From Streptomyces sp. TG1A-60 (lineage in GTDB: Bacteria > Actinomycetota > Actinomycetes > Streptomycetales > Streptomycetaceae): a stretch of 64,000 nucleotides of DNA. Location of the stretch: positions 620,001-684,000 of the forward strand of contig NZ_CP147520.1 of the NCBI RefSeq assembly GCF_037201975.1. The letters are read 5' to 3'. Positions 39,786 to 49,755 of the stretch are shown here, piece after piece (position 1 is the first letter of the stretch; each line of letters starts with the position of its first letter). A program made the position numbers and the translations under genes. The notes under the pieces were generated by a model that was not told where the DNA came from, ran no database searches, and saw nothing but the letters and a program-made list of their open reading frames with translations.

Positions 39786-40850
39786 ATGACGAAATGCCAT
39801 ATCGCCTACATGGCGTGTACCGCAGCGGTCATCGGGACGGGGCTTGGGGCCGCCCCGCCGGCTGTTGCCGACCATATGACCCACGTGGTCTTTCCAGGGC
39901 AGTCGATCCAGAAAGTGGTGGACGCCGCCGAACCCGGAGACACCGTTCTCCTGGCCCCCGGCACGTACCACGAGAGCGTCAAGGTGAGCACGCCCGGGAT
40001 CACGCTGCGCGGCAGTGGCCGCAGCACCGTCATCGAACCGGGTACGGACAAGGCCGCCAACAGCTGTGCCGAGGGCGGCAACGGCATCTGCGTCTCCGGG
40101 ACGAAGGACCGCGACGTCGAGGGCGTCACCGTCGCTTCCCTGACCGTGACCGGCTTCTCCGGCACCGGAGTGTTCGCCGAGGCGACCGATGGGCTGACCG
40201 TGCGGAACGTGAACGCGGTGAAGAACGGGGTCTGGGGCATCGCCCAGGAACGTTCGGTCCGCGGTGTGTTGCGAAACAACACCGCCCGGGACAACGGCGA
40301 CGCCGGCCTGTTCCTCGCGAACACGGTCAAGGCCGAGGAAGGCGCCACGGACACCGCAGGAACGGTGGTCGAACACAACCACCTGGAAGGCAACCGGATC
40401 GGCGTCACCGTCCGGCGCCTGCGGAACCTCACCGTCGCGGGCAACCACCTCACCGGCAACTGCGCGGGCGTCTTCGTCGTGGGCGACGAGAACATGCCGA
40501 GGGCCGGCGCCCTGACCGTGCGCGACAACCTCATCGATCGCAACAACAAGTCCTGCCCGAAGACCGCGCGGCTGGACGCGCTGCAGGGCATCGGCATCGT
40601 GCTGACCGGCGCCGAGGACACCCTGGTGACGCGGAACCGGATCACGGAGAACGCCGGCACCTCCCCGCTGTCGGGCGGCATCGTCCTGTGGAAGAGCTTC
40701 GTGGGCACCACCAGTGAGCGGAACCGGATCACCGGCAACGTGCTGGAGGGCAACGCCCCGGCGGACCTCGTCAACACGGACACCGCCGGCCAGGGCAACA
40801 CCTTCACGGGCAACTACTGCCGGGCGTCCAAGCCCGCGGGACTGTGCTGA
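39786..40850 (+). CDS. Secreted right-handed parallel beta-helix protein
   Basis: 354 residues from ATG 39786; ATG 39810 is an alternative. A signal peptide (AYMACTAAVIGTGLGAAPPA) precedes a repeated beta-helix pattern: PGQSIQKVVDAAEPGDTVLL, APGTYHESVKV, ITLRGSGRSTVI, then Asn-rich rungs such as LRNNTARDNGDAGLFLAN and RNRITENAGTSP. It resembles NosD/pectate-lyase-like carbohydrate-binding helices. The catalytic motifs of PL1 or CE8 are absent, so enzymatic activity is not shown. It is divergent from gntR and 44 nt upstream of the O-methyltransferase gene on the same strand. Confidence 0.8.
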   Translation: MTKCHIAYMACTAAVIGTGLGAAPPAVADHMTHVVFPGQSIQKVVDAAEPGDTVLLAPGTYHESVKVSTPGITLRGSGRSTVIEPGTDKAANSCAEGGNGICVSGTKDRDVEGVTVASLTVTGFSGTGVFAEATDGLTVRNVNAVKNGVWGIAQERSVRGVLRNNTARDNGDAGLFLANTVKAEEGATDTAGTVVEHNHLEGNRIGVTVRRLRNLTVAGNHLTGNCAGVFVVGDENMPRAGALTVRDNLIDRNNKSCPKTARLDALQGIGIVLTGAEDTLVTRNRITENAGTSPLSGGIVLWKSFVGTTSERNRITGNVLEGNAPADLVNTDTAGQGNTFTGNYCRASKPAGLC

Positions 40851-40894
40851 CCGGCCGTGGTGTCGCTCATGAACTCGAAGAAGAAGGGCGGCGC

Positions 40895-41950
40895 ATGACG
40901 ACCACACAGACCAAACAGACCGCACCAGCGGCACAGGCCGCCCCACCGCCGTCCATGCGGCTCAGGGAGCTCGTGTTCGGGGCGGCATGTGCCGCCGCTC
41001 TCCGCGCGGCCGCCCGGCTGGGGGTCGCCGATGCTCTCGGTGACAGGCCGCTGGCCGTGGAGGACCTCGCGGCGGCGGTGAAGACCGAGCCGAAGCCCCT
41101 TGGCCGGCTGTTGCGGGCCCTGTCCTGCTACGGCGTCTTCGCCGAGCAGCAGGACGGGACCTTCACGCACACCGACATGTCCCGGCTGCTGCGCGAGGAC
41201 GATCCGCACAGCCTGCGCGCCATCTCACTGTGGTGCACCGAGCCGTGGACCTGGGACGCGTGGCCGAGGCTGGACGAGGCGGTGCGCTCCGGCCGGAACG
41301 TGGTCGAGGACCTGTACGGCAAGGAGTTCTTCGACTACCTCAATGAGGACGCCCCGGAATCGGCTGACGTCTTCAACCGCGCCATGACGACCTCCAGTGT
41401 GCAGTCCGCGCGCGACGTCGCGCAGTTCCTCGATCTGTCGGGGAGTTCGTCGGTCGCCGACATCGGGGGTGGGCAAGGGCATGTGGTGGCGAGCCTGCTG
41501 GAGAAGCATCCGGCGCTGCACGGCACCCTGCTCGATCTGCCGCGCGTGGTGGACAACGCCGACCCGCGGCTGCGTGCGGGAGGTGCGCTCGCGGACCGGA
41601 CGCGCATCGTGCCCGGTGACTGCCGCGCGGCCATCCCGGTCCAGGCTGAGGTGTACATCATCAAGAACATCCTGGAGTGGGACGATGACAGCACCACCCG
41701 GACACTGCGCAACGTCATCGAGGCGGGTGGTCCCGGAGCGCGGGTCGTGGTCATCGAGAACCTCGTCGACGACACGCCCTCGATGCGGTTCAGCACCGCC
41801 ATGGACCTGCTGTTGCTCCTCAATGTCGGAGGGGCCAAGCACACTGCCGGGAGCATGGCCGGCAGGCTGACGGACGCGGGCCTGGTCATCGACGACGTTC
41901 GCCCGGTCAACGCCTACCTGCATGCGTTCGACTGCACCGTCCCCGGATGA
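40895..41950 (+). CDS. SAM-dependent O-methyltransferase (plant/TcmO-DnrK type)
   Basis: 351 residues from ATG 40895 with AAGGG 6 nt upstream. An N-terminal dimerisation domain (LRELVFGAACAAALRAAARL) precedes the SAM-binding motif ADIGGGQGHVVASLLEKHP and GTLLDLPRVVDNA. At the usual catalytic His (H-D/x-W-D/N-D pattern) the sequence is KNILEWDDD, with no His in that position. The family methylates aromatic polyketide hydroxyls. It is next to, and convergent with, the pigment PKS cluster, so it may methylate that product. Confidence 0.85.
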   Translation: MTTTQTKQTAPAAQAAPPPSMRLRELVFGAACAAALRAAARLGVADALGDRPLAVEDLAAAVKTEPKPLGRLLRALSCYGVFAEQQDGTFTHTDMSRLLREDDPHSLRAISLWCTEPWTWDAWPRLDEAVRSGRNVVEDLYGKEFFDYLNEDAPESADVFNRAMTTSSVQSARDVAQFLDLSGSSSVADIGGGQGHVVASLLEKHPALHGTLLDLPRVVDNADPRLRAGGALADRTRIVPGDCRAAIPVQAEVYIIKNILEWDDDSTTRTLRNVIEAGGPGARVVVIENLVDDTPSMRFSTAMDLLLLLNVGGAKHTAGSMAGRLTDAGLVIDDVRPVNAYLHAFDCTVPG

Positions 41951-41980
41951 CCACATCCCCCCGGACACATCCCGCAGAGC

Positions 41981-42023
41981 GCCGGTCGCCGGGCACGCAA
42001 CCCTCGCGTGCCCGGCGACCGGC
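41981..42023. terminator. 18-bp perfect bidirectional hairpin between convergent operons
   Basis: GCCGGTCGCCGGGCACGC (41981-41998) pairs perfectly with 42006-42023 around a 7-nt loop. It lies between the methyltransferase stop (41950) and the end of the cyclase relic (42040). Confidence 0.85.
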
Positions 42024-42039
42024 GGTCGAACGGGCGGGT

Positions 42040-42371
42040 TCAGGAGGTGACGTCCCGCTCCCAGCGGTAGAAGCGGTGTGCCATCGCGTCCTTCGGTGAA
42101 CGCCAGGTCGCCGGGTCGTACGCGGTGACGTACGCCGACAGCCGTTCACTGATGTCCCGGAACTCGGGGTGCCCGGCCGCCTTCGCGATGGCGGGTCCGG
42201 CATCCCGCTCGGACTCGATGAGGTGCAGGTACACGTCGTCGAACTGGAAGAGGCTGCGCCGGACGACCCCCACCAGGTGCGGCAGTTCTCCCGGTCCGAC
42301 TCCTCGAACACCTTGGCGATGTCCAGGGCCGACCCCGGGGCCATACGGGCGACGATCAGGGATTGGTGCAT
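42040..42371 (-). pseudogene. Second polyketide cyclase (TcmI/WhiE-ORFVII type), disrupted by a one-base frameshift
   Basis: From ATG 42371 the frame reads LIVARMAPGSALDIAKVFEE and then SDREN, after which it leaves the family pattern. One frame over, the sequence resumes as ELPHLVGVVRRSLFQFDDVY and continues to AYDPATWRSPKDAMAHRFY and a stop at 42040. The span is 332 nt, one short of 333 nt (111 codons including the stop), so a full-length protein would have the usual ~110 residues. The break is near 42290-42296, where one base appears lost from a G run (minus strand). It is the last gene of the pigment operon. The cyclase would help set later ring closures. Either a true mutation or a sequencing error. 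Confidence 0.82.
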
Positions 42372-42391
42372 CGTCCTGTCCTCCGTCCGGA

Positions 42392-43130
<739 letters not shown>

Positions 43131-43174
43131 GCGGTTCCTCTCCTTGCTTCATGATGTGTGCTCGCGATGCCTCG

Positions 43175-44428
43175 CTACGAGGCGTCGGCGGCGCCGAGCC
43201 GTAGCACCAGCGCCGAGTTCGACCCCATGAGTCCTCGGCTGAGGACCAGCGCCGTGTGCAGTTCGGCGGCACGGGCGCGGGTGGTGACGAGGTCGAGGTC
43301 GTGGCAGACGTCGAAGACGTTGGGGGTGGGTGGGATCACGCCGTGCTCCATCGCGAGCACCGCCGCGGCGACGTCCAGAACGGGTGCCGCGCCGTAGCCT
43401 CGGCCGATAGCGGTCTTCGGCGCCGTGACGGGGACACGTCTGCCGTGCGCGCCCAGGACGTCCGCGATCGCCAGCGCTTCGGCACGGTCCGCGTCCAGTA
43501 CGCCGAGGGCGTCGGCGAAGACCACGTCGATCTCCTCGGGGGCGCAGCCGGCCTCGTGCAGGGCGCCCCGGATGGCCCGGGCCAGCCCCTCCCGGGACTG
43601 CTTCCAGCGGGAGGCGCCGGTGAACGTCGCCGCGTGTCCCGCCAGGGTGGCCCGCACGGACGCGCCCCGTTCCCGGGCCGAGGTCTCGGCTTCCACGACG
43701 AGCATGGCGCCACCTTCGGCGGGCACGAATCCACAGGCCGCGGCGGTGAACGGACGGTAGGCACGCTCCGGGTCCTCGACGGTGCTCAGCTCCTCGTAGC
43801 CGAGCTGGCAGACCACCGAGTAGGGGGCCAGTGGCGCCTCGGTCGCGCCGGCCACCATCACGTCGGTGCCGCGCCGCACGGCCCGCGCCGCATGCGCCAG
43901 GGCATCCAGGCCACCCGCCTCGTCGGAGGCGACCACACCGCAGGGGCCCTTGAAGCCGCGGCGGATGGAGATCTGACCGGTGCTTGCGGCGTAGAACCAG
44001 GCGATGGACTGGTACGGACCGACGAAGCGACTGCCCTTGTCCCACAGTTGCTGCAGCTCCCGCTGCCCGAACTCACCGCCGCCGGAACCGGCCGCGGTGA
44101 CCACGCCCACGGAGAACGGCGAGCCGTCGGTGTGGGGCCGGCTGAGGCGGGCGTCGTCAAGTGCGAGGTCTGCCGCCGCCATCGCGAAGTGCGTGAACCG
44201 GTCGGTCTGGACGAGGTAGCGCTCCTCGACTGCCGACGGCGGGTCGAAGCCCCGGATCTCGCCGGCCACCCGCAGCGGCAGGTGCTCGCACCCTTCACGG
44301 GTGACCCGGTCCAGGACGCTGATGCCCTCCTGGGTGGACTTCCAGAAGGTCTCGGTGCTCGTTCCGTTGGGCGCGACCACGCCGATTCCGGTGACGGCCG
44401 CGCGCCGAGGATGCGGTTCGCTCATCAT
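43175..44428 (-). CDS. Ketosynthase beta / chain-length factor
   Basis: 417 residues from ATG 44428 (or the adjacent ATG 44425); it overlaps the KS-alpha stop. It has a thiolase fold like KS-alpha ([18 protein letters not shown]) but no active-site Cys. At that position the sequence is [16 protein letters not shown], with Glu170 where most chain-length factors have Gln. The C-terminal part has [20 protein letters not shown] and [16 protein letters not shown]. It pairs with KS-alpha and sets chain length; spore-pigment enzymes usually make a long chain (C24). The Glu may be a feature of this subfamily or a functional change. Confidence 0.92.
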   Translation of the reverse strand: MMSEPHPRRAAVTGIGVVAPNGTSTETFWKSTQEGISVLDRVTREGCEHLPLRVAGEIRGFDPPSAVEERYLVQTDRFTHFAMAAADLALDDARLSRPHTDGSPFSVGVVTAAGSGGGEFGQRELQQLWDKGSRFVGPYQSIAWFYAASTGQISIRRGFKGPCGVVASDEAGGLDALAHAARAVRRGTDVMVAGATEAPLAPYSVVCQLGYEELSTVEDPERAYRPFTAAACGFVPAEGGAMLVVEAETSARERGASVRATLAGHAATFTGASRWKQSREGLARAIRGALHEAGCAPEEIDVVFADALGVLDADRAEALAIADVLGAHGRRVPVTAPKTAIGRGYGAAPVLDVAAAVLAMEHGVIPPTPNVFDVCHDLDLVTTRARAAELHTALVLSRGLMGSNSALVLRLGAADAS

Positions 44429-45690
44429 GTCTTCTCCCTCGGCAGGGTCAGAACCACCGCGGACTGGAAGCCGCCGAACCCGCTGCCCACGGAGAGCACG
44501 CTGTTCAGTCGTCGCTCGCGAGCGACGCGCGGGACGTAGTCCAGGTCGCACTCGGGGTCCGGGGTCTCGTAGTTCGCGGTGGGCGGGACGACCTGGTGGG
44601 TCAGGGCCAGCGCACAGGCGACGACCTCGATCGCCCCGATCGCGCCGAGGGAATGGCCCACCATGGACTTGATGGAGCTCATGGGCGTGTCATAGGCGTG
44701 CGCGCCCAGGACCCGTTTGACCGCGGCCGTCTCGTGCCGGTCGTTCTGCTGGGTGCCCGACCCGTGCGCGTTGACGTAGTCGATCGCTGTGCCGTCGAGC
44801 CGGGCCTGGTCGAGGGCGTCCTCGATGGCCCGGGCCATCTCCAGGCCCTCGGTGGTCAGACCGGTCATGTGGTAGGCGTTGCCGAAGGTGGCGTAACCGG
44901 TGATCTCGCAGTACACGTGCGCGCCGCGGGCAAGGGCGTGCTCCAGGTCCTCCAGGACGAGTACCGCACCGCCCTCACCCATGACGAACCCGTTGCGGTC
45001 GGCGTCGAAGGGACGTGAGGCGTGGGCGGGGTCGTCGTTGTTCGGGGACGTCGCCTTGATCGCGTCGAAGCAGGCCATGGTGATCGGTGAGATCGGCGAG
45101 TCCGAGGCGCCCGCAATGCACACGTCGGCCCTGCCCTCCTCGATCGTGCGGACGGCGTACCCGACTGCGTCAAGCCCCGAGGTGCAGCCGGTGGAGACGG
45201 TCTGCACCGGCCCGCGTGCCTCGAACCGCTCCGCCACCGTCGAGGCGAGTGTGCTCGGCGAGAACGCTCGGTGCAGGTGCGGGCCGGACTCCCGGTGGTC
45301 CACGTCCCAGCGCTGCCCGTGGTGACTGACCAGCACGTAGTCGTGCTCCAACCGGGTGGTGCCGCCGACCGCGGTGCCCAGGGAGACCCCGACGCGCCAG
45401 GGGTCCTCCACCGCGAGGTCGAGGCCGGAGTCCCGTATTGCCTCTTCCCCGGCGACCAGGGCGAACTGGATGTACCGGTCGCACCGTGCGACCTGCTCCG
45501 CGTCCAGCCCGTGGGCCGCCGGGTCGAAGTCGCACTCGGCGGCGATCCGCGAACGCAGCCCGACCGGGTCGAAGAACGTGATACCCCGCGTCGCCGTGCG
45601 ACCGTTGGCCAGGAGATCCCAGAACGCCGGTACGCCGATGCCCCCGGGGGCGACGATGCCTATACCCGAGACCGCCACACGCCTCGTCAT
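44425..45690 (-). CDS. Ketosynthase alpha of a type II PKS
   Basis: 421 residues; ATG 45690 overlaps the cupin stop. Catalytic residues are Cys169 in [16 protein letters not shown], His309 in [12 protein letters not shown] and His346 in [10 protein letters not shown]. Family landmarks include [19 protein letters not shown] and [14 protein letters not shown]. It condenses malonyl units on the ACP with the KS-beta partner. Gene order cupin-KSa-KSb-ACP-ARO/CYC-CYC is that of whiE-type spore-pigment clusters. Confidence 0.95.
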   Translation of the reverse strand: MTRRVAVSGIGIVAPGGIGVPAFWDLLANGRTATRGITFFDPVGLRSRIAAECDFDPAAHGLDAEQVARCDRYIQFALVAGEEAIRDSGLDLAVEDPWRVGVSLGTAVGGTTRLEHDYVLVSHHGQRWDVDHRESGPHLHRAFSPSTLASTVAERFEARGPVQTVSTGCTSGLDAVGYAVRTIEEGRADVCIAGASDSPISPITMACFDAIKATSPNNDDPAHASRPFDADRNGFVMGEGGAVLVLEDLEHALARGAHVYCEITGYATFGNAYHMTGLTTEGLEMARAIEDALDQARLDGTAIDYVNAHGSGTQQNDRHETAAVKRVLGAHAYDTPMSSIKSMVGHSLGAIGAIEVVACALALTHQVVPPTANYETPDPECDLDYVPRVARERRLNSVLSVGSGFGGFQSAVVLTLPREKT

Positions 45691-46148
45691 GAGCGGACCT
45701 GACGTCGCTCGGCCGTCCGTCCCCCACCCGCGTGGGCTCCCTCCACCGCGACGGGCACGGCGTCGGTCTCCTCGGTGTCGACGTGGCCGAGGGGCGGGCT
45801 CGGGGCCAGTGGGCCGAGGTGGAAGACCATACGGGCCTCCACATTGCCGACGTTGCGGAAGCGGTGCCGCATGTGGGCGGGGATCATGAGCCCCTGCTCG
45901 GGCTGCAGCGGGTGGGGCTCGCCGTCCAGGTCCACCTCGAACTGCCCGCAGACGACGTAGACGAACTCTTCGGAGTACGGGTGGTAGTGCTCAGCGATGC
46001 GGTCACCGGGCTGCACGATGGCCACGCCCATGAAACCGCTGGTGGAGCCGACTGTGGCGGGGGTGAGCAGGGCGCGCAGATCGCCACCGCGCCGAGTGTT
46101 GGGCTCGACATCGCTGAGATCCACGATTTCGGGATGGGGGTTGATCAC
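45687..46148 (-). CDS. Cupin-domain polyketide protein (WhiE-ORFII type)
   Basis: 153 residues from GTG 46148. The cupin motifs are visible: [19 protein letters not shown] with two His and a Glu as metal ligands, and [12 protein letters not shown]. Homologues in whiE, sch and cur clusters are thought to assist cyclisation or oxidation of the polyketide. The last ~35 residues are an extended, charged tail. It is translationally coupled to KS-alpha. Confidence 0.88.
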   Translation of the reverse strand: MINPHPEIVDLSDVEPNTRRGGDLRALLTPATVGSTSGFMGVAIVQPGDRIAEHYHPYSEEFVYVVCGQFEVDLDGEPHPLQPEQGLMIPAHMRHRFRNVGNVEARMVFHLGPLAPSPPLGHVDTEETDAVPVAVEGAHAGGGRTAERRQVRS

Positions 46149-46217
46149 GACGTTCCTCCGAACATGTGCTCCATCGACATGAGGGCGTGGCCGTCATGGC
46201 CTGGGGGTGCCGGCGAG

Positions 46218-47375
46218 TCAGGCGTCGGGCGCGCGGCGGTCGGTGACGAGTTCCATGCGGGAGACCGTGAGGAGACGATCGGGGGCACCGTCCCTCAGCG
46301 CCGAACCGTCCGCCCCGAGGGCTTCGCCGTCGAGGAGTGCCGTCAGCTCGGCCGCCTGACCGCGATCCGTGAGACCGAGCACGGGGCCGGGGTCGGTGTC
46401 GAGCCCGCCGCGCACGTCGACCAGCCGCACCACGACGTCGTCGCGCTGGAAGATCGTGCTGCGCAGCACCGGTCGGTGCGGATCGTCTGCCGCCGCCTCG
46501 TCCTGCCGGGCGAGCCACTCGGCCAGCCGCATACCGCAACCCTCACGGGCCGGGTAGTACAACGCGTGCCGCACCGCGTCCGGACTCTCCCGACCCGCCG
46601 TCACATGGTGTACGGCGGGCAGCGCCGCGCGGGTGAAGAAGACCCGGGCGGACTCGGGATCATCGAGGTCTCGGTCCTGCTCCAGATAAGGGTTGATGGC
46701 CTCCTCGACGGCCCGCACCTCGGGCTGCCGGGCTACGTGGCGCAGCGCAGCGAGCAGGTCGCCCCGCACCTCGATGGCCCGAACCACCCGGTTGCCGTGC
46801 ATGAACAGGGAGGTGCGGCACAGGCGGGTGGTGTCGTCGACCTGCGGCTCCGGTGAGGCGTAGCCGGCGAGGATCTTGGCGACGGTGTCCTCGCTGCCCG
46901 GCTTGACCGTGAAGGTGAGCGCGTGACGGATCAGACCGTCACCGATCCTGGGTGACGCCTGGAGCCGACGATTCCCAGGTTCGGCGTCCGCCGCCGGGCC
47001 GCCGGTCTCGCGGACGATGTGGAAGCGAAGCGACCTGGTGTTCCGGACACAACTGTGCAGTGGCTCCACCATCCGCACGTGTTCCTCGCTGTTCACCCAG
47101 GTGAGGAAGGGCGGGGCGCTCTCCCACTCACTCGTGATGAGCCATTGGGAGGGATTCTCGATGGACTGGCACAGTTGGTCGCTGACATGCCCGGGAACGG
47201 ACGCAACCTGGTTGCACAGGCCCTCGTACGCCTCGAGGAACTGCTGCTGGGCCCCGTCGTAGACGTCCACCAGCAGGACGACACGAAGCCTGGAGCCGTC
47301 GAACACGGACTGGGAGACATGCTGCGACACCTGTTGCGACAGCGGCTTTGAAGCACGTTCAGACGTGGTGGTCAT
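46218..47375 (-). CDS. SchA/CurD-like protein (WhiE-ORFI type)
   Basis: 385 residues from ATG 47375 (AAGGAG 12 nt upstream; ATGs at 47387 and 47396 are alternatives). Recognisable segments are DVYDGAQQQFLEAYEGLCNQ, PSQWLITSEWES and RHALTFTVKPGSEDTVAKIL. This suggests tandem antibiotic-biosynthesis-monooxygenase (ferredoxin-like) folds, in line with the SchA/CurD family found only in pigment-type PKS clusters. Its biochemical role is unknown. It lies 69 nt upstream of the cupin gene. Confidence 0.85.
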   Translation of the reverse strand: MTTTSERASKPLSQQVSQHVSQSVFDGSRLRVVLLVDVYDGAQQQFLEAYEGLCNQVASVPGHVSDQLCQSIENPSQWLITSEWESAPPFLTWVNSEEHVRMVEPLHSCVRNTRSLRFHIVRETGGPAADAEPGNRRLQASPRIGDGLIRHALTFTVKPGSEDTVAKILAGYASPEPQVDDTTRLCRTSLFMHGNRVVRAIEVRGDLLAALRHVARQPEVRAVEEAINPYLEQDRDLDDPESARVFFTRAALPAVHHVTAGRESPDAVRHALYYPAREGCGMRLAEWLARQDEAAADDPHRPVLRSTIFQRDDVVVRLVDVRGGLDTDPGPVLGLTDRGQAAELTALLDGEALGADGSALRDGAPDRLLTVSRMELVTDRRAPDA

Positions 47376-47657
47376 TCCTGCGCACATCTCCTTCATGGGG
47401 GCAGAGGCGGACGAAGGCCGGCCATGTTGTGACGTCGGCGTGCCTCGATCCTGAGCCCGTCCCCGGAGGCGCGCGACTCGTATGCACTGCACGGGTGACC
47501 GGTCGGCGTGGCAGGCAGGACCAGATCGGGCGAGGTGGGCGAAGACCACCAGGTTGTCCGCGTGGTCCGTGCCTGCCGGAGTGGTACCAGCGACCGCAGC
47601 CGTCCGCAGGGCGATGCCCGCCGGGACGCTCGGTGCGGCCGACACCGTCTGCGGAGG

Positions 47658-49313
47658 TCAGGCCGCTGCCAGCAGCGTGGTCAGGACATGGCGCAGTGCC
47701 GACTCGGCATCCGGGACCAGCCCTGACGATCGCCATGCCACGAACCCGTCGGGCCGGACGAGTACGGCGCTGCCGGGTGTCGCGCCGTGGGAGGCCGACC
47801 AGTCCGTACCGCCCTCGGGTGTCAGGTCGGCATCGGATCCATTGCCCACCCGGTACGAAGTCAGTGGAATGGACATCACTTCGGCGAGGCGGATGGCGGC
47901 CTCGTGCCAGCCACTTGGGTCATCGATGTCGCTGAGCAGGACGAATGACCGTTCGTAGAGGTCCAGAGTGGAGATCCGTTCACCTCGGTTCCGTACCCAC
48001 AAGTGGGGCGCCCTGCTCCCGGGTTCACCGGACAGGTCGAGCTGCCCCGGCACGACCGGGGCGGCGGGGTCGGTGCCGACGACGGCACCGTGCGGATAGC
48101 GGTAGCCGAGGGCCACGTTGAGGATGCCGCGTTGCGGGGTACCGCCTGCGCCGGGAGGCGGGGCGAAGCCGGGATGGCTGTGCTCGACCGACCGTGCGGC
48201 GGCGCGGGCGCTGGTCGCTTCCGCCACCGGGCGGCGCTCGGCGTCGTATGTGTCCAGCAGCCCCTCCCCGGCCCAGCCGCCGAGCACCGCGGACAGCTTC
48301 CACGCGAGGTTGTGCGCGTCCTGGATACCGGTGTTGGAGCCGAAGGCCCCGGTGGGGGACATCTCGTGGGCTGAGTCGCCGGCCAGGAAGACGCGTCCGG
48401 CCCGGTAGCTCCGGGCAACCCGCTGGGCTGCGTGCCAGGGAGCCCTGCCGGTGACCTGTACGTCAAGGTCGGCGACTCCGACCGCGCGGCGGATGTGTTC
48501 GACACACCGTTCGTCGGTGAACTCCTCCAGGGTTTCGCCCTGCTCGGGGTGCCAGGGAGCGTGGAAGACCCAGTTCTCACGGTTGTCCACGGGCAGCAGC
48601 GCGCCGTCGGCGTCCGGGCTGGTCAAATAGCAGACGATGAAACGACGGTCACCCACGACATCGGCGAGGTGGCGGGAGCGGAAGGTGATGCTGACGTTGT
48701 GGAACAGGTCGCCAGGACCGCTCTGCGCGATGCCGAGCTGCTGGCGGACGGGGCTGCGGGGGCCGTCGGCAGCGACGAGGTACTCCGCGCGGATGGTGGT
48801 GTGCTCGCCCGTCTGCCGGCTCTTGACCACCGCCGTGACGCCGGAGGGATCACTGTCGAACGACATCAGTTCGGTGGCGTACCGCAGGTCGCCACCGAGC
48901 TGAGCGGCGTGCTCGAACAGAACCGGCTCCAGGTCGTTCTGGCTGCACAGGCACCACGAGCTGGGGCTGAACCGGGCCAGTCCGCCGCCTGCGTCGATCT
49001 CCCGGAAGAGCCACTCACCCGCGTCACCGACCAGGGTGGGTGTCTGCAGGATCCCGTGGTTGTCGGCCAGCGTGGCGGCGGCCTGTCGGATCATCGGCTC
49101 GACACCGGCTGCCCGGAACAGCTCCATCGTGCGGACGTTGTTGCCGCGGCCGCGGGGGTGGATGGAGGTGCCGGCGTGGCGCTCCACCAGCGTGTGCCGC
49201 ACCCCCAACCGGCCCAGGAACAGCGAGGTCGACAGGCCGACGAGAGAACCCCCGACGATGAGGACCGGGACCTGGTGGTTCGTGTGGCCGGCTTGATCGG
49301 CTCTTTGATTCAT
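47658..49313 (-). CDS. FAD-dependent aromatic polyketide hydroxylase (WhiE-ORFVIII/SchC type)
   Basis: 551 residues; ATG 49313 has GGAGG 6 nt upstream. The FAD motifs are VLIVGGSLVGLSTSLFLGRL (GxGxxG variant GGSLVG), LVAADGPRSPVR and RVFLAGDSAHEMSPTGAFGS. It hydroxylates the aromatic polyketide, often tuning pigment colour. In the S. coelicolor whiE cluster as I recall it, the hydroxylase gene is divergent. Here it is upstream on the same strand, 282 nt before the SchA-like gene. Confidence 0.92.
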   Translation of the reverse strand: MNQRADQAGHTNHQVPVLIVGGSLVGLSTSLFLGRLGVRHTLVERHAGTSIHPRGRGNNVRTMELFRAAGVEPMIRQAAATLADNHGILQTPTLVGDAGEWLFREIDAGGGLARFSPSSWCLCSQNDLEPVLFEHAAQLGGDLRYATELMSFDSDPSGVTAVVKSRQTGEHTTIRAEYLVAADGPRSPVRQQLGIAQSGPGDLFHNVSITFRSRHLADVVGDRRFIVCYLTSPDADGALLPVDNRENWVFHAPWHPEQGETLEEFTDERCVEHIRRAVGVADLDVQVTGRAPWHAAQRVARSYRAGRVFLAGDSAHEMSPTGAFGSNTGIQDAHNLAWKLSAVLGGWAGEGLLDTYDAERRPVAEATSARAAARSVEHSHPGFAPPPGAGGTPQRGILNVALGYRYPHGAVVGTDPAAPVVPGQLDLSGEPGSRAPHLWVRNRGERISTLDLYERSFVLLSDIDDPSGWHEAAIRLAEVMSIPLTSYRVGNGSDADLTPEGGTDWSASHGATPGSAVLVRPDGFVAWRSSGLVPDAESALRHVLTTLLAAA

Positions 49314-49755
49314 TGCTCGCCTCCAGCGCGTCGTGTCCCCCCGACTCGGCCAGATACGGCCGGAGCTGCATGCATGCCCCGCAGTGTGGACACGGGCGCA
49401 AGCTTCACCCGCTTAACTCGCCCCGTTCGCCGAGTCGGCGGGCACGTCCACGATCCATTTCCCGCCGGCATCCCGACTGATCACGGCTCGACCCGTGGGC
49501 CAGTCATGGGGCCCGTCCGCCGAGACGGCCGAGTTGCGGCGTCTGCGGGCAGGTCAGCCATACGCCGTGGTCACCGGACGAGTACGTCGCCAACGGATCG
49601 GTGTTCGGTTCCGCGCGCCGGCTGCTTCGCCCGGAAGTGTGCGGGTGCGGCGGCACCTGCATGCCGGCGGCAGACGCCGGACCTCGGTTGACGCACCGAG
49701 CCGCACCCGGCGGGGGTTGTACGCCGTGATGAGCCCCGCTACGCCCGGTCACCCT
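49314..49755. other. Intergenic region upstream of the pigment cluster
   Basis: A 442-nt gap between the hydroxylase start and the PepSY gene stop. It must contain the pigment-cluster promoter. No gene, clear promoter consensus or strong repeat could be supported by eye. Confidence 0.5.

Noticed and set aside
39786..40850. Calling the beta-helix protein a pectate lyase
   Set aside because: It has the coil repeats but none of the PL1 or CE8 catalytic motifs, so only the fold is claimed.
49314..49755. Possible small regulator upstream of the pigment cluster
   Set aside because: No frame had good codon use together with a ribosome site and a recognisable helix-turn-helix.
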